DNA of 22,728 nucleotides from Candidatus Saccharibacteria bacterium UBA7683. GTDB lineage: Bacteria > Patescibacteriota > Saccharimonadia > Saccharimonadales > UBA7683. Shown here in pieces: positions 14,348 to 22,446 of this stretch. The stretch spans positions 1 through 22,728 of the forward strand of contig DLGX01000012.1 of NCBI GenBank assembly GCA_002482925.1, given 5' to 3'. The position numbers and the translations under genes are program-made. Positions within the stretch are counted from its first letter, which is position 1, and every line of letters starts with the position of its first letter. A model generated the notes under the pieces. The model saw only the letters and a program-made list of their open reading frames with translations. It was not told the origin of the DNA and did not search any database.

Positions 14348-15298
14348 TTAAAAAGGTACAGTTTGACCAGAAACTACAAAGTAGCCGAGTGCTCCTGCAA
14401 TCACAAGAAGCAGTAGTAAGATTAACCAGCGTAGTCCACTGCCGTGTTCCAGCTTTGACCAGTCATGTAGTTCAGGGTGGTACTCGTTAGTATCAAAAAC
14501 TGTAGGTTTTTGCTGATTTTCATCTGGCTTGTAACCGTGTGGTTTAGATTCTTTAACAAGATTGTTAGCAAATAGTTCTCCACTATTATATGCGGGTGGC
14601 TCGACAGGTTCTTCGCTTGCTTTTGAATCAGATTTAGGTATGGCTGTGTCTTTAGGCTCCGCTTCTGATTCGGGTGCAACTTCTTTGGTATCAACTGTTT
14701 CTGGTTCTGCAGAAAGCTCTGGTGTGGCTTCTGATTCTTCAGGTGCTGTTTGTGGTGGTTCAGATTCTAGTTCTGTAGTTTTATCTTCGGTAAATGTAAT
14801 TGCGCTGTGCGAAACAGAAGGCTCGTGTGTAGCATCATCAGCTGGTTCTTCCAGCGTAGCTTCGGCAGTCATAGACTCTTCTTGGCCGTGTATAGCCAAT
14901 CCTTGGCTATGACCTTGAATTGTGGGAGCTGGGTTTGTATTCTCTGTTGATGAAGTTGCAACTTTTTCGGTACTCTCGGATTCGTTAAAACTCTTGGTTG
15001 CGTGGTCTGGTAGCAGTGGAACGGTTTCTTCTACAAGCGATTCAGATTTATGATGCGACACCACGGCAGTTTTTAGTGAAGCTTTAAGGGCAGTCTTGTG
15101 TTTAGGGTCGTGAATAATATCAAAGCTCTTACCTTTAGTGTGGGGAATTGAACGCTTCTTAGGAAGCATTGGCTTAGAAGCTTTTTCACCAGTTTTACCA
15201 AGTAGTGCCTCGGTTTGTTTTGAAAGTTCACTTACCGCTTGATCTAATGCGGTGAAATCGTGTTCTTCTGGTTTCTTGGTTGGCTTCTTTTTGAGCAT
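14348..15298 (-). CDS. Tail-anchored, disordered acidic membrane protein
   Basis: A 316-residue protein. The N-terminal third is basic and hydrophilic (KKKPTKKPEEH...), the middle is low-complexity and rich in Glu, Ser, Thr, Pro and Ala (about 100-240), and one transmembrane segment lies near the C-terminus (LRWLILLLLLVIAGALGYFV, about 287-306) with only about 10 residues after it. There is no signal peptide, so the long part is probably cytoplasmic. No family recognised. It starts 2 nt after the tpiA stop, so the two share an mRNA. The function may relate to envelope organisation, but nothing in the sequence proves it. Confidence 0.75.
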   Translation of the reverse strand: MLKKKPTKKPEEHDFTALDQAVSELSKQTEALLGKTGEKASKPMLPKKRSIPHTKGKSFDIIHDPKHKTALKASLKTAVVSHHKSESLVEETVPLLPDHATKSFNESESTEKVATSSTENTNPAPTIQGHSQGLAIHGQEESMTAEATLEEPADDATHEPSVSHSAITFTEDKTTELESEPPQTAPEESEATPELSAEPETVDTKEVAPESEAEPKDTAIPKSDSKASEEPVEPPAYNSGELFANNLVKESKPHGYKPDENQQKPTVFDTNEYHPELHDWSKLEHGSGLRWLILLLLLVIAGALGYFVVSGQTVPF

Positions 15299-15300
15299 AC

Positions 15301-16116
15301 TTACTTCTTCTGACTTTTTACTTCAATTTTTTTAGGAACGGTTTTTCCAGCTGCTTCAACTATCGGCCAAAATGTCTGCGCGCTCAGACTTGCGCCTCCG
15401 ACTAACAAGCCGTCGATTCCTTCAGCCTGTAAAAATGCCGCGGCATTGTCTGGAGTAACACTTCCGCCGTACAGTACTTTTACTTTTTGAGCAGCTTCTT
15501 CGCCGTAGAACTCTGAAATGTTGTGTCGAATAATTTGAGCTGCCAGTACTGCATCTTCTGGTGTGGCGCTTTTATGCTTAGAAAAATTCTTGCCGTTGCT
15601 TATAGCCCAGACTGGTTCGTATGCAATTACTATTTTAGCTACTTCTTCTGAAGTAAGGTTAGAGATTCCGGTAACAAGCTGATCGGTTATGACATGTTTG
15701 GTGTGAAAATGTTGTTTTTCAACGAGTGTTTCTCCTACGCATAATACCGGAGTTAAACCGCTCCGAACGGCAGCGGCAACTTTAAGCTTAACGAGATCAT
15801 TTACTTCACGAAATACATGACGGCGCTCTGAATGACCCACTAACACATACTGCGCAAGCCCACGTAGCATTGGCATACTTACTTCACCCGTGAACGCGCC
15901 TTCGTCTTGGAAGTAGGCATTTTGTGCCGCAACCCTTAGTCCCGTTCGCTGAGTTAGCGTAGAAACTTCGCTCAGCGCTAAATTATGTGGCGCAACAGCA
16001 ACAAGTACGCCTTCAGGTACAGATTTAGCTGCTAATTTACCTGCAAAAGATACCGCCTGCCGAACGGTAAAATTCATCTTCCAGTTGCCTATGATAAGTT
16101 TCTTGCGCCCACTCAT
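15301..16116 (-). CDS. tpiA: Triosephosphate isomerase
   Basis: A 271-residue glycolytic enzyme that interconverts dihydroxyacetone phosphate and glyceraldehyde-3-phosphate. Catalytic residues are Lys13 in GNWKMN, His95 in VGHSERR and Glu167 in AYEPVWAI. The phosphate-binding LYGGSV lies near the C-terminus. The flexible lid reads AISNGKNFSK, where most enzymes have AIGTGK, a mild departure. The C-terminus has a short Lys-rich extension. A candidate promoter with TACAAT at 16158-16153 lies about 40 nt upstream. It heads a two-gene operon with the membrane protein and lies near pgk and pyk, forming a loose lower-glycolysis cluster. Confidence 0.96.
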   Translation of the reverse strand: MSGRKKLIIGNWKMNFTVRQAVSFAGKLAAKSVPEGVLVAVAPHNLALSEVSTLTQRTGLRVAAQNAYFQDEGAFTGEVSMPMLRGLAQYVLVGHSERRHVFREVNDLVKLKVAAAVRSGLTPVLCVGETLVEKQHFHTKHVITDQLVTGISNLTSEEVAKIVIAYEPVWAISNGKNFSKHKSATPEDAVLAAQIIRHNISEFYGEEAAQKVKVLYGGSVTPDNAAAFLQAEGIDGLLVGGASLSAQTFWPIVEAAGKTVPKKIEVKSQKK

Positions 16117-16173
16117 TCTTTTAACTTTGCTTAGGTAATAGTTATGCTTATTGTAGCATACGTTCAGCTTGAA

Positions 16174-17823
16174 TTAACTCTTACTGAATTTTCTTTGCAA
16201 AATTACAGAACCTGTAACAAGTGTTAGGCAGAGTCCTATTAGTGAAAGTAGCGTAATGTTCGCACCTGTTTGCGCAAGTGTAGCGTTAGAATGCGCTACC
16301 GCAACTACATTCTTAGCAAATTCTGAGGTTGCACCAAAACCTGATTGCGCGGATGAATCAACTGCAGTTGTAGTAGCAGTGATTGATTTACCAACAATAT
16401 TTAGCCCAGCTGGAAGCGTTAAGGTAGCTTGTTGGTTATCGCCGTTTGAAACTGTAAGTGCACCTAAGAAAGTTTGACCTTCGCCGTAGCCAGTTTCATC
16501 GGCAGTATCATTGGCGAAAAGCTCAATACGATATTGATTTGTTGGGCTATCAGCAGCATCCAGATTAAAGTTAATCGTTGTCTGATCATCTTTTTGAGAA
16601 ACTGAATTCAATACCGGGAAGTTAATATAGTTATTAGCTCCAGTATCCAAATCGTCTGCGTCATTCTGCGTTATTCCCAAATCATAAACATCTGGCCCAT
16701 CCGGAGGGTTCGATGTATCCTCTAGTCCACCTAGGTCGACACCAAGACCTACAAAATTAGGGCCCCCATTTCCAGAAATATCTCTCGGTTGAACTGCACT
16801 GATCTTATTTCCCAAAATACTAACCTTTTGTGGTATCAGTGCCGCTCCAATTCCTGACAGCGAATATGAAATTACTCCAACTCCTACACCCCTAACACCA
16901 GAAATTATATTAGCCTGCTGTGGCTGCACCCCACCAATAAGTGTCCCGTCTCCTACTCCTTGAAGAATTACACCACTTGCATTTTTGGTGACTTCTGAAG
17001 GGTCAGCTTTTCCGTTCAGTCCTGTGCCTAAGTAATTACCTTGCACTACAAGCCCTGACATACTTGTAGTTGGACCACTTGGTTGTGTTAAGATGGACTG
17101 TCCATTACCATACCCTAATAGATCATTATAGGATATAACATTCCTTACCGCTGGTGCCCCACCCCCAATTGTTACGTCTGTGCTATCGATAACAACGATC
17201 CCTGCCTGGTTATTTCCTGTTGCGGAACCATCTGGGCTAAGTCCTATCAGCATTCCACTTACTTGTACGCCATCAGCGTCCTCTATTACCAATCCTGCGG
17301 TTGTACTCACGATTGAAAGACCTTTTACTTCCACGTCAGTTGCTTTAATTTGCAGGCCCAAGTTTGCACCAGTCGTATTTGTGCCATCAATTTTTATTAA
17401 AACCGTACCGTTGAAAGGCTGACCTATTAACCCGCTGTTTGCTGATGCACCTGGCTGAGAATATCCATTTATTGTTAGCGGTTCGGTAATAGCTTGAAAA
17501 TCATTTTGTCTATCGATTGTAAAGCCATCATGACCGTTGATTTGAAAATCTGAAGTTCCAGTAATATTAAAGGTGATCACGCTAGCGTCCGAATCATTGT
17601 TTGCTTCTTCAATAGCCGCACGAAGTGTACAATTGCCACTCCCATCATCACAAATACCATCGCCAACGTTGTCATCTGCTGTGTCTAGTTTTGAATCTAC
17701 AGTAATTCCGTCTGAAAAGTCGTTATCAAGTGCGTGTACGTTTGTAACTTTAAGTGCTACAACAACCGTAAATACCAGTATTGCCAGCGAGCCTAGGCGT
17801 AGTAATTTTTTTGTTTGTTTCAT
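16174..17823 (-). CDS. Sortase-anchored CSLREA/beta-helix surface protein
   Basis: A 549-residue secreted protein. Signal peptide KKLLRLGSLAILVFTVVVALKV, cleaved near residue 31 (VHA). A CSLREA-like motif follows at about 57-72 (ICDDGSGNCTLRAAIEEA). Then come repeated Gly/Asn/Ile-rich segments typical of a right-handed parallel beta-helix (about 90-380), and an Ig-like strand region. At the C-terminus the LAQTG sortase signal (516-520) is followed by a hydrophobic segment and a basic end (RKFSKS). It is probably covalently attached to the cell wall and may act in host contact or adhesion, as is common for epibiotic Saccharibacteria. Ribosome-binding site AGAGGA lies 6 nt before the ATG. Confidence 0.85.
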   Translation of the reverse strand: MKQTKKLLRLGSLAILVFTVVVALKVTNVHALDNDFSDGITVDSKLDTADDNVGDGICDDGSGNCTLRAAIEEANNDSDASVITFNITGTSDFQINGHDGFTIDRQNDFQAITEPLTINGYSQPGASANSGLIGQPFNGTVLIKIDGTNTTGANLGLQIKATDVEVKGLSIVSTTAGLVIEDADGVQVSGMLIGLSPDGSATGNNQAGIVVIDSTDVTIGGGAPAVRNVISYNDLLGYGNGQSILTQPSGPTTSMSGLVVQGNYLGTGLNGKADPSEVTKNASGVILQGVGDGTLIGGVQPQQANIISGVRGVGVGVISYSLSGIGAALIPQKVSILGNKISAVQPRDISGNGGPNFVGLGVDLGGLEDTSNPPDGPDVYDLGITQNDADDLDTGANNYINFPVLNSVSQKDDQTTINFNLDAADSPTNQYRIELFANDTADETGYGEGQTFLGALTVSNGDNQQATLTLPAGLNIVGKSITATTTAVDSSAQSGFGATSEFAKNVVAVAHSNATLAQTGANITLLSLIGLCLTLVTGSVILQRKFSKS

Positions 17824-17829
17824 ATAAAT

Positions 17830-17853
17830 CCTCTTTTGTTATTCAATAAGAGG
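17830..17853 (-). promoter_or_regulatory. Hairpin that sequesters the ribosome-binding site
   Basis: On the minus-strand mRNA, CCTCTT (17853-17848) can pair with AAGAGG (17835-17830), with a 12-nt loop. The second arm contains the Shine-Dalgarno of the surface-protein gene, so folding would hide it. Possible translational or temperature control. Confidence 0.45.
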
Positions 17854-17877
17854 AGTTGTTGTGGTGTGAATGCGCTT

Positions 17878-17906
17878 ATGATATCAAATACAGGAACATA
17901 TTTCAA
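17878..17906 (-). promoter_or_regulatory. Promoter of the surface-protein gene
   Basis: TTGAAA (17906-17901), 17 bp, then TATCAT (17883-17878) on the minus strand. The -35 overlaps the pgk stop codon. Start near 17871, leaving a short leader that contains the ribosome-binding-site hairpin. Confidence 0.6.
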
Positions 17907-19123
17907 GCAGAAATAAGTGCTTCTAGACCTGGAAGTTTCATGCCACTCATGAGTTCTAAGCTTGCGCCACCACCTGTTGAAATATGAGTAAACTGCCCGC
18001 TTGGGTTAGATTCAAGCCAGTCAAGTGCAAAGTCGGCTGTATCTCCACCGCCAATAACACTTGTGATGCCTTGGTGTTTGAGTGCTATAGCTGAAGCGAG
18101 GCTTTCGGAGGCCTTAGCGAATTGTGGTATTTCTGCAAATCCGAGGGTGCCGTTCCAAACCACAGTAGAGGCGGAGCCTAGCGTAGCTTCAAACTGTTTC
18201 ATTGTTTGCGAACCAAGATCTAGAATATATTCGTCATTCAGTACTAGATCAATATGTCGCTGAGCTATTTGCGAATCTTTCGCAATTTCTTTACTCACCA
18301 CTACATCCGAAGGGAGTATAATTTGATCAGTTTTGGCTTTTTTAAGTATGGTTGCAATTTCTACTTCTTGACCTTCTTCGTATTTACTTTTTCCTATTTC
18401 GTAGCCTTGGTACTTCAAAAATGTGTTCGCCATTGCCCCGCCAATTAGTATGGTGTCGGCAATGTCTAGTAGTTCTTCTATGAAGCCGATTTTGTCGGAG
18501 GTTTTTGCGCCACCAACTACTGCAACAAATGGGTGTTTCGGGTGTTGCATAGTGGTTTGCAAAACTGAAACTTCTTTTTCTAGAAGTAAGCCTGCTACGG
18601 AAGGAATAAGATGAGTAATGGCTTCGGTACTTGCGTGAGCACGGTGCACCACCCCAAATCCATCTTGCACGAAATAATCGGCCTTAACGGTTTTTTGAAT
18701 CTGCTCTGCAAATTCTGGGGCGTTTGCTTCTTCTCCGCTGTTGAATCTCAGGTTTTCTAGTAGTGTTAATGTGCCTGGCTTTGCGGTTTTACAAATTTGC
18801 CGAGCCTTGTCATCAACCGTAGAGCTAACGAACTTAACTGAATAATCTGGTAGTAATTTTTTTAATTCCGCCGCCACCGGCTCTAGACTAAAAGTTTTGT
18901 TACTACGACCTTCTGGTCTACCCAAGTGCGCAACAACAAATACGGTACAGTTTCTTTCTAAAAGATACTTCAGTGTTGGCAGGCTTTCGGTAATTCTAAA
19001 ATTACTGGTAATCTCGCCGGCTTCGCTTAATGGCACATTAAAATCTGATCGAACTAAAATGCGCTTATTGTGCACAGAAATATCCCGGATTGTTTTTTTC
19101 GGGAACTTGTATGCAGTATTCAT
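17903..19123 (-). CDS. pgk: Phosphoglycerate kinase
   Basis: A 406-residue glycolytic enzyme that transfers phosphate from 1,3-bisphosphoglycerate to ADP. The N-domain has RVLVRSDFNVPL-type sequence (RILVRSDFNVPL, 21-32), the substrate-binding HLGRP (66-70) and the Arg region LLENLRF. The C-domain has the nucleotide-binding VVGGAKTSDKI (202-212), a GGGDTADFA loop, and STGGGASLELMSG near the end. Length is normal for a bacterial Pgk. The ATG lies 3 nt after the pyk stop, so pyk and pgk form one operon. Confidence 0.97.
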   Translation of the reverse strand: MNTAYKFPKKTIRDISVHNKRILVRSDFNVPLSEAGEITSNFRITESLPTLKYLLERNCTVFVVAHLGRPEGRSNKTFSLEPVAAELKKLLPDYSVKFVSSTVDDKARQICKTAKPGTLTLLENLRFNSGEEANAPEFAEQIQKTVKADYFVQDGFGVVHRAHASTEAITHLIPSVAGLLLEKEVSVLQTTMQHPKHPFVAVVGGAKTSDKIGFIEELLDIADTILIGGAMANTFLKYQGYEIGKSKYEEGQEVEIATILKKAKTDQIILPSDVVVSKEIAKDSQIAQRHIDLVLNDEYILDLGSQTMKQFEATLGSASTVVWNGTLGFAEIPQFAKASESLASAIALKHQGITSVIGGGDTADFALDWLESNPSGQFTHISTGGGASLELMSGMKLPGLEALISA

Positions 19124-19126
19124 AGG

Positions 19127-20566
19127 CTATTCGAGTACGCGAACTTTAATGGTGTCAGTACCACCTGGAGTGCCTGGGTACCGGCCAGAGGCGATTACTA
19201 CGGTGTCGTTCTTTTTAAAGATTGACTCTGAACGTAACCAATCGGTAAGCTTCGTGGCTGCAAGTTTGTCGTCTGGACGCACATAGGTTTTGGCGCCATA
19301 CAAAAGTGCAAGTTGTTGTGCAACACGGTTTTCAGAAGTAACTACAATTATTGGAACTTTTGGACGCCAGCTTGCAATGTCTAATGCCGTTGTTCCTGTT
19401 TTAGTTTCTGCTACTACCGCAACCGCCTTTACCTGATTAGCCAGTTCAATAACTGAAGCTGCAATTGCTTCGCTTAGCGTGTACGTATGATCTATGGTGA
19501 ATTTAGCTGATACGGTTGCGTTTTCTTGCGTGTACAAAATTATACGCTTCATAATGTTAATTGCTTCAACAGGATAGCGCCCCACGGCAGTTTCATCAGA
19601 AAGCATTACGGCATCTGCACCCACAATAACTGCAGTTGCTACGTCTGAAACCTCTGCACGTGTCGGCTCAGGCTGTTCCATCATGCTGGCGAGCATCTGG
19701 GTTGCAACAATGCTAATTTTTCCGTACTGAAGACATAAACGAATAATTTCACGTTGCCATACAGGTACGCTTTCTGGCATGGTTTCGGTTGCAAGATCTC
19801 CACGTGCCACCATTACGGCATCACTTGCCTGTACGATTTCCTCTAGATTAAGCAAGGCGGCTTTGGTTTCAACTTTGGTAATAACCCGAGCCTGACTGCC
19901 CAGGTTTTTTAGAAGTCGTCGAAGTTCTTTAATGTCATCGGCAGTTTGTACAAAACTAAGCGCTACAAAATCAATATCTTCGCTAGCACCAAATACAATG
20001 TCTTGGCGATCTTTTTTGGTAATAATGTCGCCTGCAAAATCGGTGTCAGGTAAATTAATGCCTTTTCGTTTTACCAGTACGCCGTCGTTAGCAATTCGAA
20101 CGCTAATTTCTTTTACGCCCTGGCGTACGCTGGTTACCGTTCCACGAATTTTGCCGTCATACAGTAGTACTGTTTCACCACGTTTTACCTTTTTACTGAG
20201 ATCGTACTGAACAGGCAGAGCCCCGCCCAGTTTATATTCAATATCGTAACCAAGCACAAGTTCTTGTCCTTTGTTAACAGCAACAACACCTTCAAAGTCG
20301 CCTAAACGAATTTTTGGGCCTTGAAGATCTTGCACAATTGCAACCGGCTTACCATATTCTTTGCTAGCTTTTCGAATCCAGCTAATCTGCTTTTTGCGTT
20401 CTTCATAATCACCGTGGCTAAAGTTGAGTCTGAACCCGTTCACTCCAGCTTTCATCATAGCTAAAATTGATTCGTAACTATCAGTAGCTGGGCCAATGGT
20501 AGCCAAGATCTTGGTATTTTTAAACTGGTCTAGCGCCGTGGAAGGCGCAATTTCTGTTACATTCAT
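19127..20566 (-). CDS. pyk: Pyruvate kinase
   Basis: A 479-residue enzyme that converts phosphoenolpyruvate and ADP to pyruvate and ATP. Landmarks are TKILATIGPATDS and FRLNFSHGD at the N-terminus, QDLQGPKIRLG, the catalytic ITKVETKAAL (Lys of ITK/VE), VMVARGDLA, and the P-loop-like ATQMLASM with PTRAEVSDVATA and MLSDETAVG. A C-terminal allosteric-type domain follows. The start is placed at ATG 20566 (MNVTEIAPS); six more in-frame codons upstream overlap the TACACT -10 box (20580-20575), which lies 8 nt before this ATG. First gene of the pyk-pgk operon. Confidence 0.96.
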   Translation of the reverse strand: MNVTEIAPSTALDQFKNTKILATIGPATDSYESILAMMKAGVNGFRLNFSHGDYEERKKQISWIRKASKEYGKPVAIVQDLQGPKIRLGDFEGVVAVNKGQELVLGYDIEYKLGGALPVQYDLSKKVKRGETVLLYDGKIRGTVTSVRQGVKEISVRIANDGVLVKRKGINLPDTDFAGDIITKKDRQDIVFGASEDIDFVALSFVQTADDIKELRRLLKNLGSQARVITKVETKAALLNLEEIVQASDAVMVARGDLATETMPESVPVWQREIIRLCLQYGKISIVATQMLASMMEQPEPTRAEVSDVATAVIVGADAVMLSDETAVGRYPVEAINIMKRIILYTQENATVSAKFTIDHTYTLSEAIAASVIELANQVKAVAVVAETKTGTTALDIASWRPKVPIIVVTSENRVAQQLALLYGAKTYVRPDDKLAATKLTDWLRSESIFKKNDTVVIASGRYPGTPGGTDTIKVRVLE

Positions 20567-20650
20567 CACCCTATAGTGTAACAAAGCATAAGCTTTTTAT
20601 AAACTATACTTGTTCCATTTATCTAATAGCAGCAAAAACACAACAAGCCC

Positions 20651-20679
20651 TTGGCATTGTGCCTCTGTTATGCTATAGT
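20651..20679 (+). promoter_or_regulatory. Promoter of tRNA-Glu
   Basis: TTGGCA (20651-20656), 17 bp, then TATAGT (20674-20679) on the plus strand. Start near 20686, about 90 nt before the mature tRNA 5' end. Confidence 0.6.
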
Positions 20680-20775
20680 TTTTTAGTTATAAACGGTCCC
20701 ATACATAGAGTATCGGATCAATCGCTCGTCAGATGATTTATTCTGCAAGCAGACAAATACACCTTTCTCACTCAT

Positions 20776-20850
20776 GGTCCCATCGTCTAATGGTTAGGAC
20801 ACCAGGTTTTCATCCTGGCAATCGGAGTTCGATTCTCCGTGGGATCACCA
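20776..20850 (+). tRNA. tRNA-Glu (anticodon UUC)
   Basis: A 75-nt cloverleaf with encoded CCA. The acceptor is GGTCCCA/TGGGATC, the anticodon stem CCAGG/CCTGG with a TTTTCAT loop (anticodon TTC), and the T-arm CGGAG TTCGATT CTCCG. It is followed by a strong terminator at 20859-20882. Confidence 0.97.
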
Positions 20851-20858
20851 CTAAAACA

Positions 20859-20882
20859 GCTCAGCATCTGCTGGGCTTTTTT
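20859..20882 (+). terminator. Intrinsic terminator of tRNA-Glu
   Basis: GCTCAG (20859-20864) and CTGGGC (20871-20876) form a stem with one G-T pair and a 6-nt loop, followed by six T. Confidence 0.8.
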
Positions 20883-20898
20883 AGTACACGCTTTCTCA

Positions 20899-21022
20899 CG
20901 AGAATTGAGCTCCGATTGGTGGTTGCGAAGCAAACGCGCAAACGGCAGTTCGAAGACAAGCTACACGCGTAGAAGTTTACTTCGAGCATGAAGCGCAGGC
21001 GCAGCACAGCTATTCTCCGTGG
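20899..21022. repeat. GC-richer segment flanked by tRNA-Glu-derived fragments
   Basis: Positions 20899-20918 match the reverse complement of the tRNA T-arm region 20819-20838 at 17 of 20 bases. Positions 21012-21022 are an exact 11-base direct copy of 20832-20842 in the T-arm 3' strand. Between them lies about 95 bp with repeated CTTCG/CGAAG and GCGC motifs and visibly higher GC than its surroundings. No credible gene. It may be an intergenic repeat or the scar of an element at the tRNA. Confidence 0.4.
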
Positions 21023-21037
21023 TATTGGCATGGACTA

Positions 21038-21490
21038 TTAAGAATAGAAGGCAACTGGATTGTTGCTTCCATCAACAAGCCCACATAGTCGCCTATCAAC
21101 AGTCACATGCACCTGCTGAGTTTGTTCCGTTGGAGGGTCAAACTCTTCAAGCGGATATAGGTCAATGAACTGATCTTCGTCACAAGATACTTCGTAAAGT
21201 TCTCCGTCTACAACAATCGGCCTAGAAATATCATCTACGGTTCCACGATAAACAGTTACTTCTGTTGGTGTATTTCGGTTCCTGTTAATCTCGTCTGATA
21301 TATCTCTTCGGCTTCGTGTATCTGCGCTCTCGGTAAACTCTATCTCTATAAGAGTCTTGGGATCACGCTGGGCAGATTCATTGTCTGAGCAGCCTGCCAA
21401 GAGCACGAATAGAGCTATACCTGCTCCCGCAAATCGAGCAAATCGGATCAGGGAATTAGGAGTTGGTCGTCGACGAGTTTGTGTCTCCAT
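21038..21490 (-). CDS. Small lipoprotein, function unknown
   Basis: A 150-residue exported lipoprotein. The N-terminus is basic (TRRRPTPNSLIRFARF), with a hydrophobic segment and lipobox LLAGC; the lipidated Cys is residue 34. The mature part is acidic and short, with strand-like segments (LIEIEFTES, EVTVYRGTVDD, QVHVTVDRRLCGLV) and two further Cys. No family recognised. A TATAAT box lies 10 nt before the ATG, so the mRNA is nearly leaderless. Confidence 0.75.
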   Translation of the reverse strand: METQTRRRPTPNSLIRFARFAGAGIALFVLLAGCSDNESAQRDPKTLIEIEFTESADTRSRRDISDEINRNRNTPTEVTVYRGTVDDISRPIVVDGELYEVSCDEDQFIDLYPLEEFDPPTEQTQQVHVTVDRRLCGLVDGSNNPVAFYS

Positions 21491-21651
21491 AATGGATAAG
21501 ATTATAACATATTATTAAAGAACAGCAAACCTGCCTTTGCTAAAACAAAGAGATTAAGATGCACACTCAGACTCTTACCCATGATCGGATTCTTGATCCA
21601 GCCACTGCACGAATAGCGCTGGCTTAATATATTTCAACAGCAGCACTTTGC

Positions 21652-22407
21652 CTACGCCGCTGCAACGTAAAGTGAATCAACGGCCGCAACTGCCTGCGCG
21701 AGCCGAATGTCATACATGTTTTCTAACCGTTGTTCCTCAGGGTACTGAGCCAGAATAAGCGCTGCTTTGCCAGCATATTCTTCAGCTGCATTTGCCCAGA
21801 ACTCAGCGGTATGATCAACTGGAATTTCAAACTGTTGCGGCGATGGTTTTTTTGCAAGCGCTTCTTCTCGTTTTCTTCGACCGACAAGCCCGACGGGCTT
21901 GTATAATTGCTTTATCTGGTTGCCCGTCCAGGCCTGTGCAATATTGTCGGTCTCACCAATGGTTAACACTAGTGCACTTTCTTGGATAATCCCTGAACAC
22001 GGCGCGCACGGAGGAAGGGTTGACGTTACTTTGCCAATGATACTTTTAATTACATCTGGATCGGTTGGACCAGCAACCACGATTGCTTCTTGTTGCGTGT
22101 AGCCGTCTTGCATACCTCGGCCAATTGCGCGCATTTCGGCACAATGTTTCGGCGCCCCTTTGTAAGGTGTATTGTTGAAGCCAATATATGCGCGTGAAGA
22201 AAACCTATTAGGGTTGGTTACCTGCGCAGTTCCACCAACTAGCGTGTCACGATAAGATACAGCTTCGCGTGCGCGTGTTGATCGAGCCTGTCTAATGAAT
22301 TCAGGAGCCATAATAAAAAAGAACCCGCGTGGGTCTACACTTGGTAAACCTTCTTCTGAGCCATAGGAAACTTCCCATATTTTTCTGGTTGCACGCAAGC
22401 TTGCCAT
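21652..22407 (-). CDS. Cytidine/deoxycytidylate deaminase-like protein
   Basis: A 251-residue protein with the zinc-deaminase signature: HCAEMRAI (88-95, Cys89 and catalytic Glu91) and PPCAPC (132-137, Cys134 and Cys137). Typical free cytidine deaminases are about 130 residues. This one has an N-terminal part of about 60 residues and a helical C-terminal extension of about 100 rich in Ala, Glu and Gln. The extensions have no recognised family, so the substrate (nucleoside, nucleotide or nucleic acid) is open. A TATAAT lies 9 nt before the ATG, a leaderless arrangement. Confidence 0.75.
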   Translation of the reverse strand: MASLRATRKIWEVSYGSEEGLPSVDPRGFFFIMAPEFIRQARSTRAREAVSYRDTLVGGTAQVTNPNRFSSRAYIGFNNTPYKGAPKHCAEMRAIGRGMQDGYTQQEAIVVAGPTDPDVIKSIIGKVTSTLPPCAPCSGIIQESALVLTIGETDNIAQAWTGNQIKQLYKPVGLVGRRKREEALAKKPSPQQFEIPVDHTAEFWANAAEEYAGKAALILAQYPEEQRLENMYDIRLAQAVAAVDSLYVAAA

Positions 22408-22446
22408 TATATCTATATTATACCACTAAGATTAATATAATACAAG

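Noticed and set aside
14562..14912. 116-aa ORF antisense to the disordered membrane protein
   Set aside because: A shadow of the low-complexity Glu/Ser/Pro-rich gene on the other strand.
20696..20703. Second copy of the tRNA 5' sequence (GGTCCCAT)
   Set aside because: Only eight bases match and no cloverleaf can be drawn. Probably chance within the tRNA leader.
20733..20972. 79-aa ORF spanning the tRNA
   Set aside because: It reads through tRNA-Glu and its terminator, so it is spurious.
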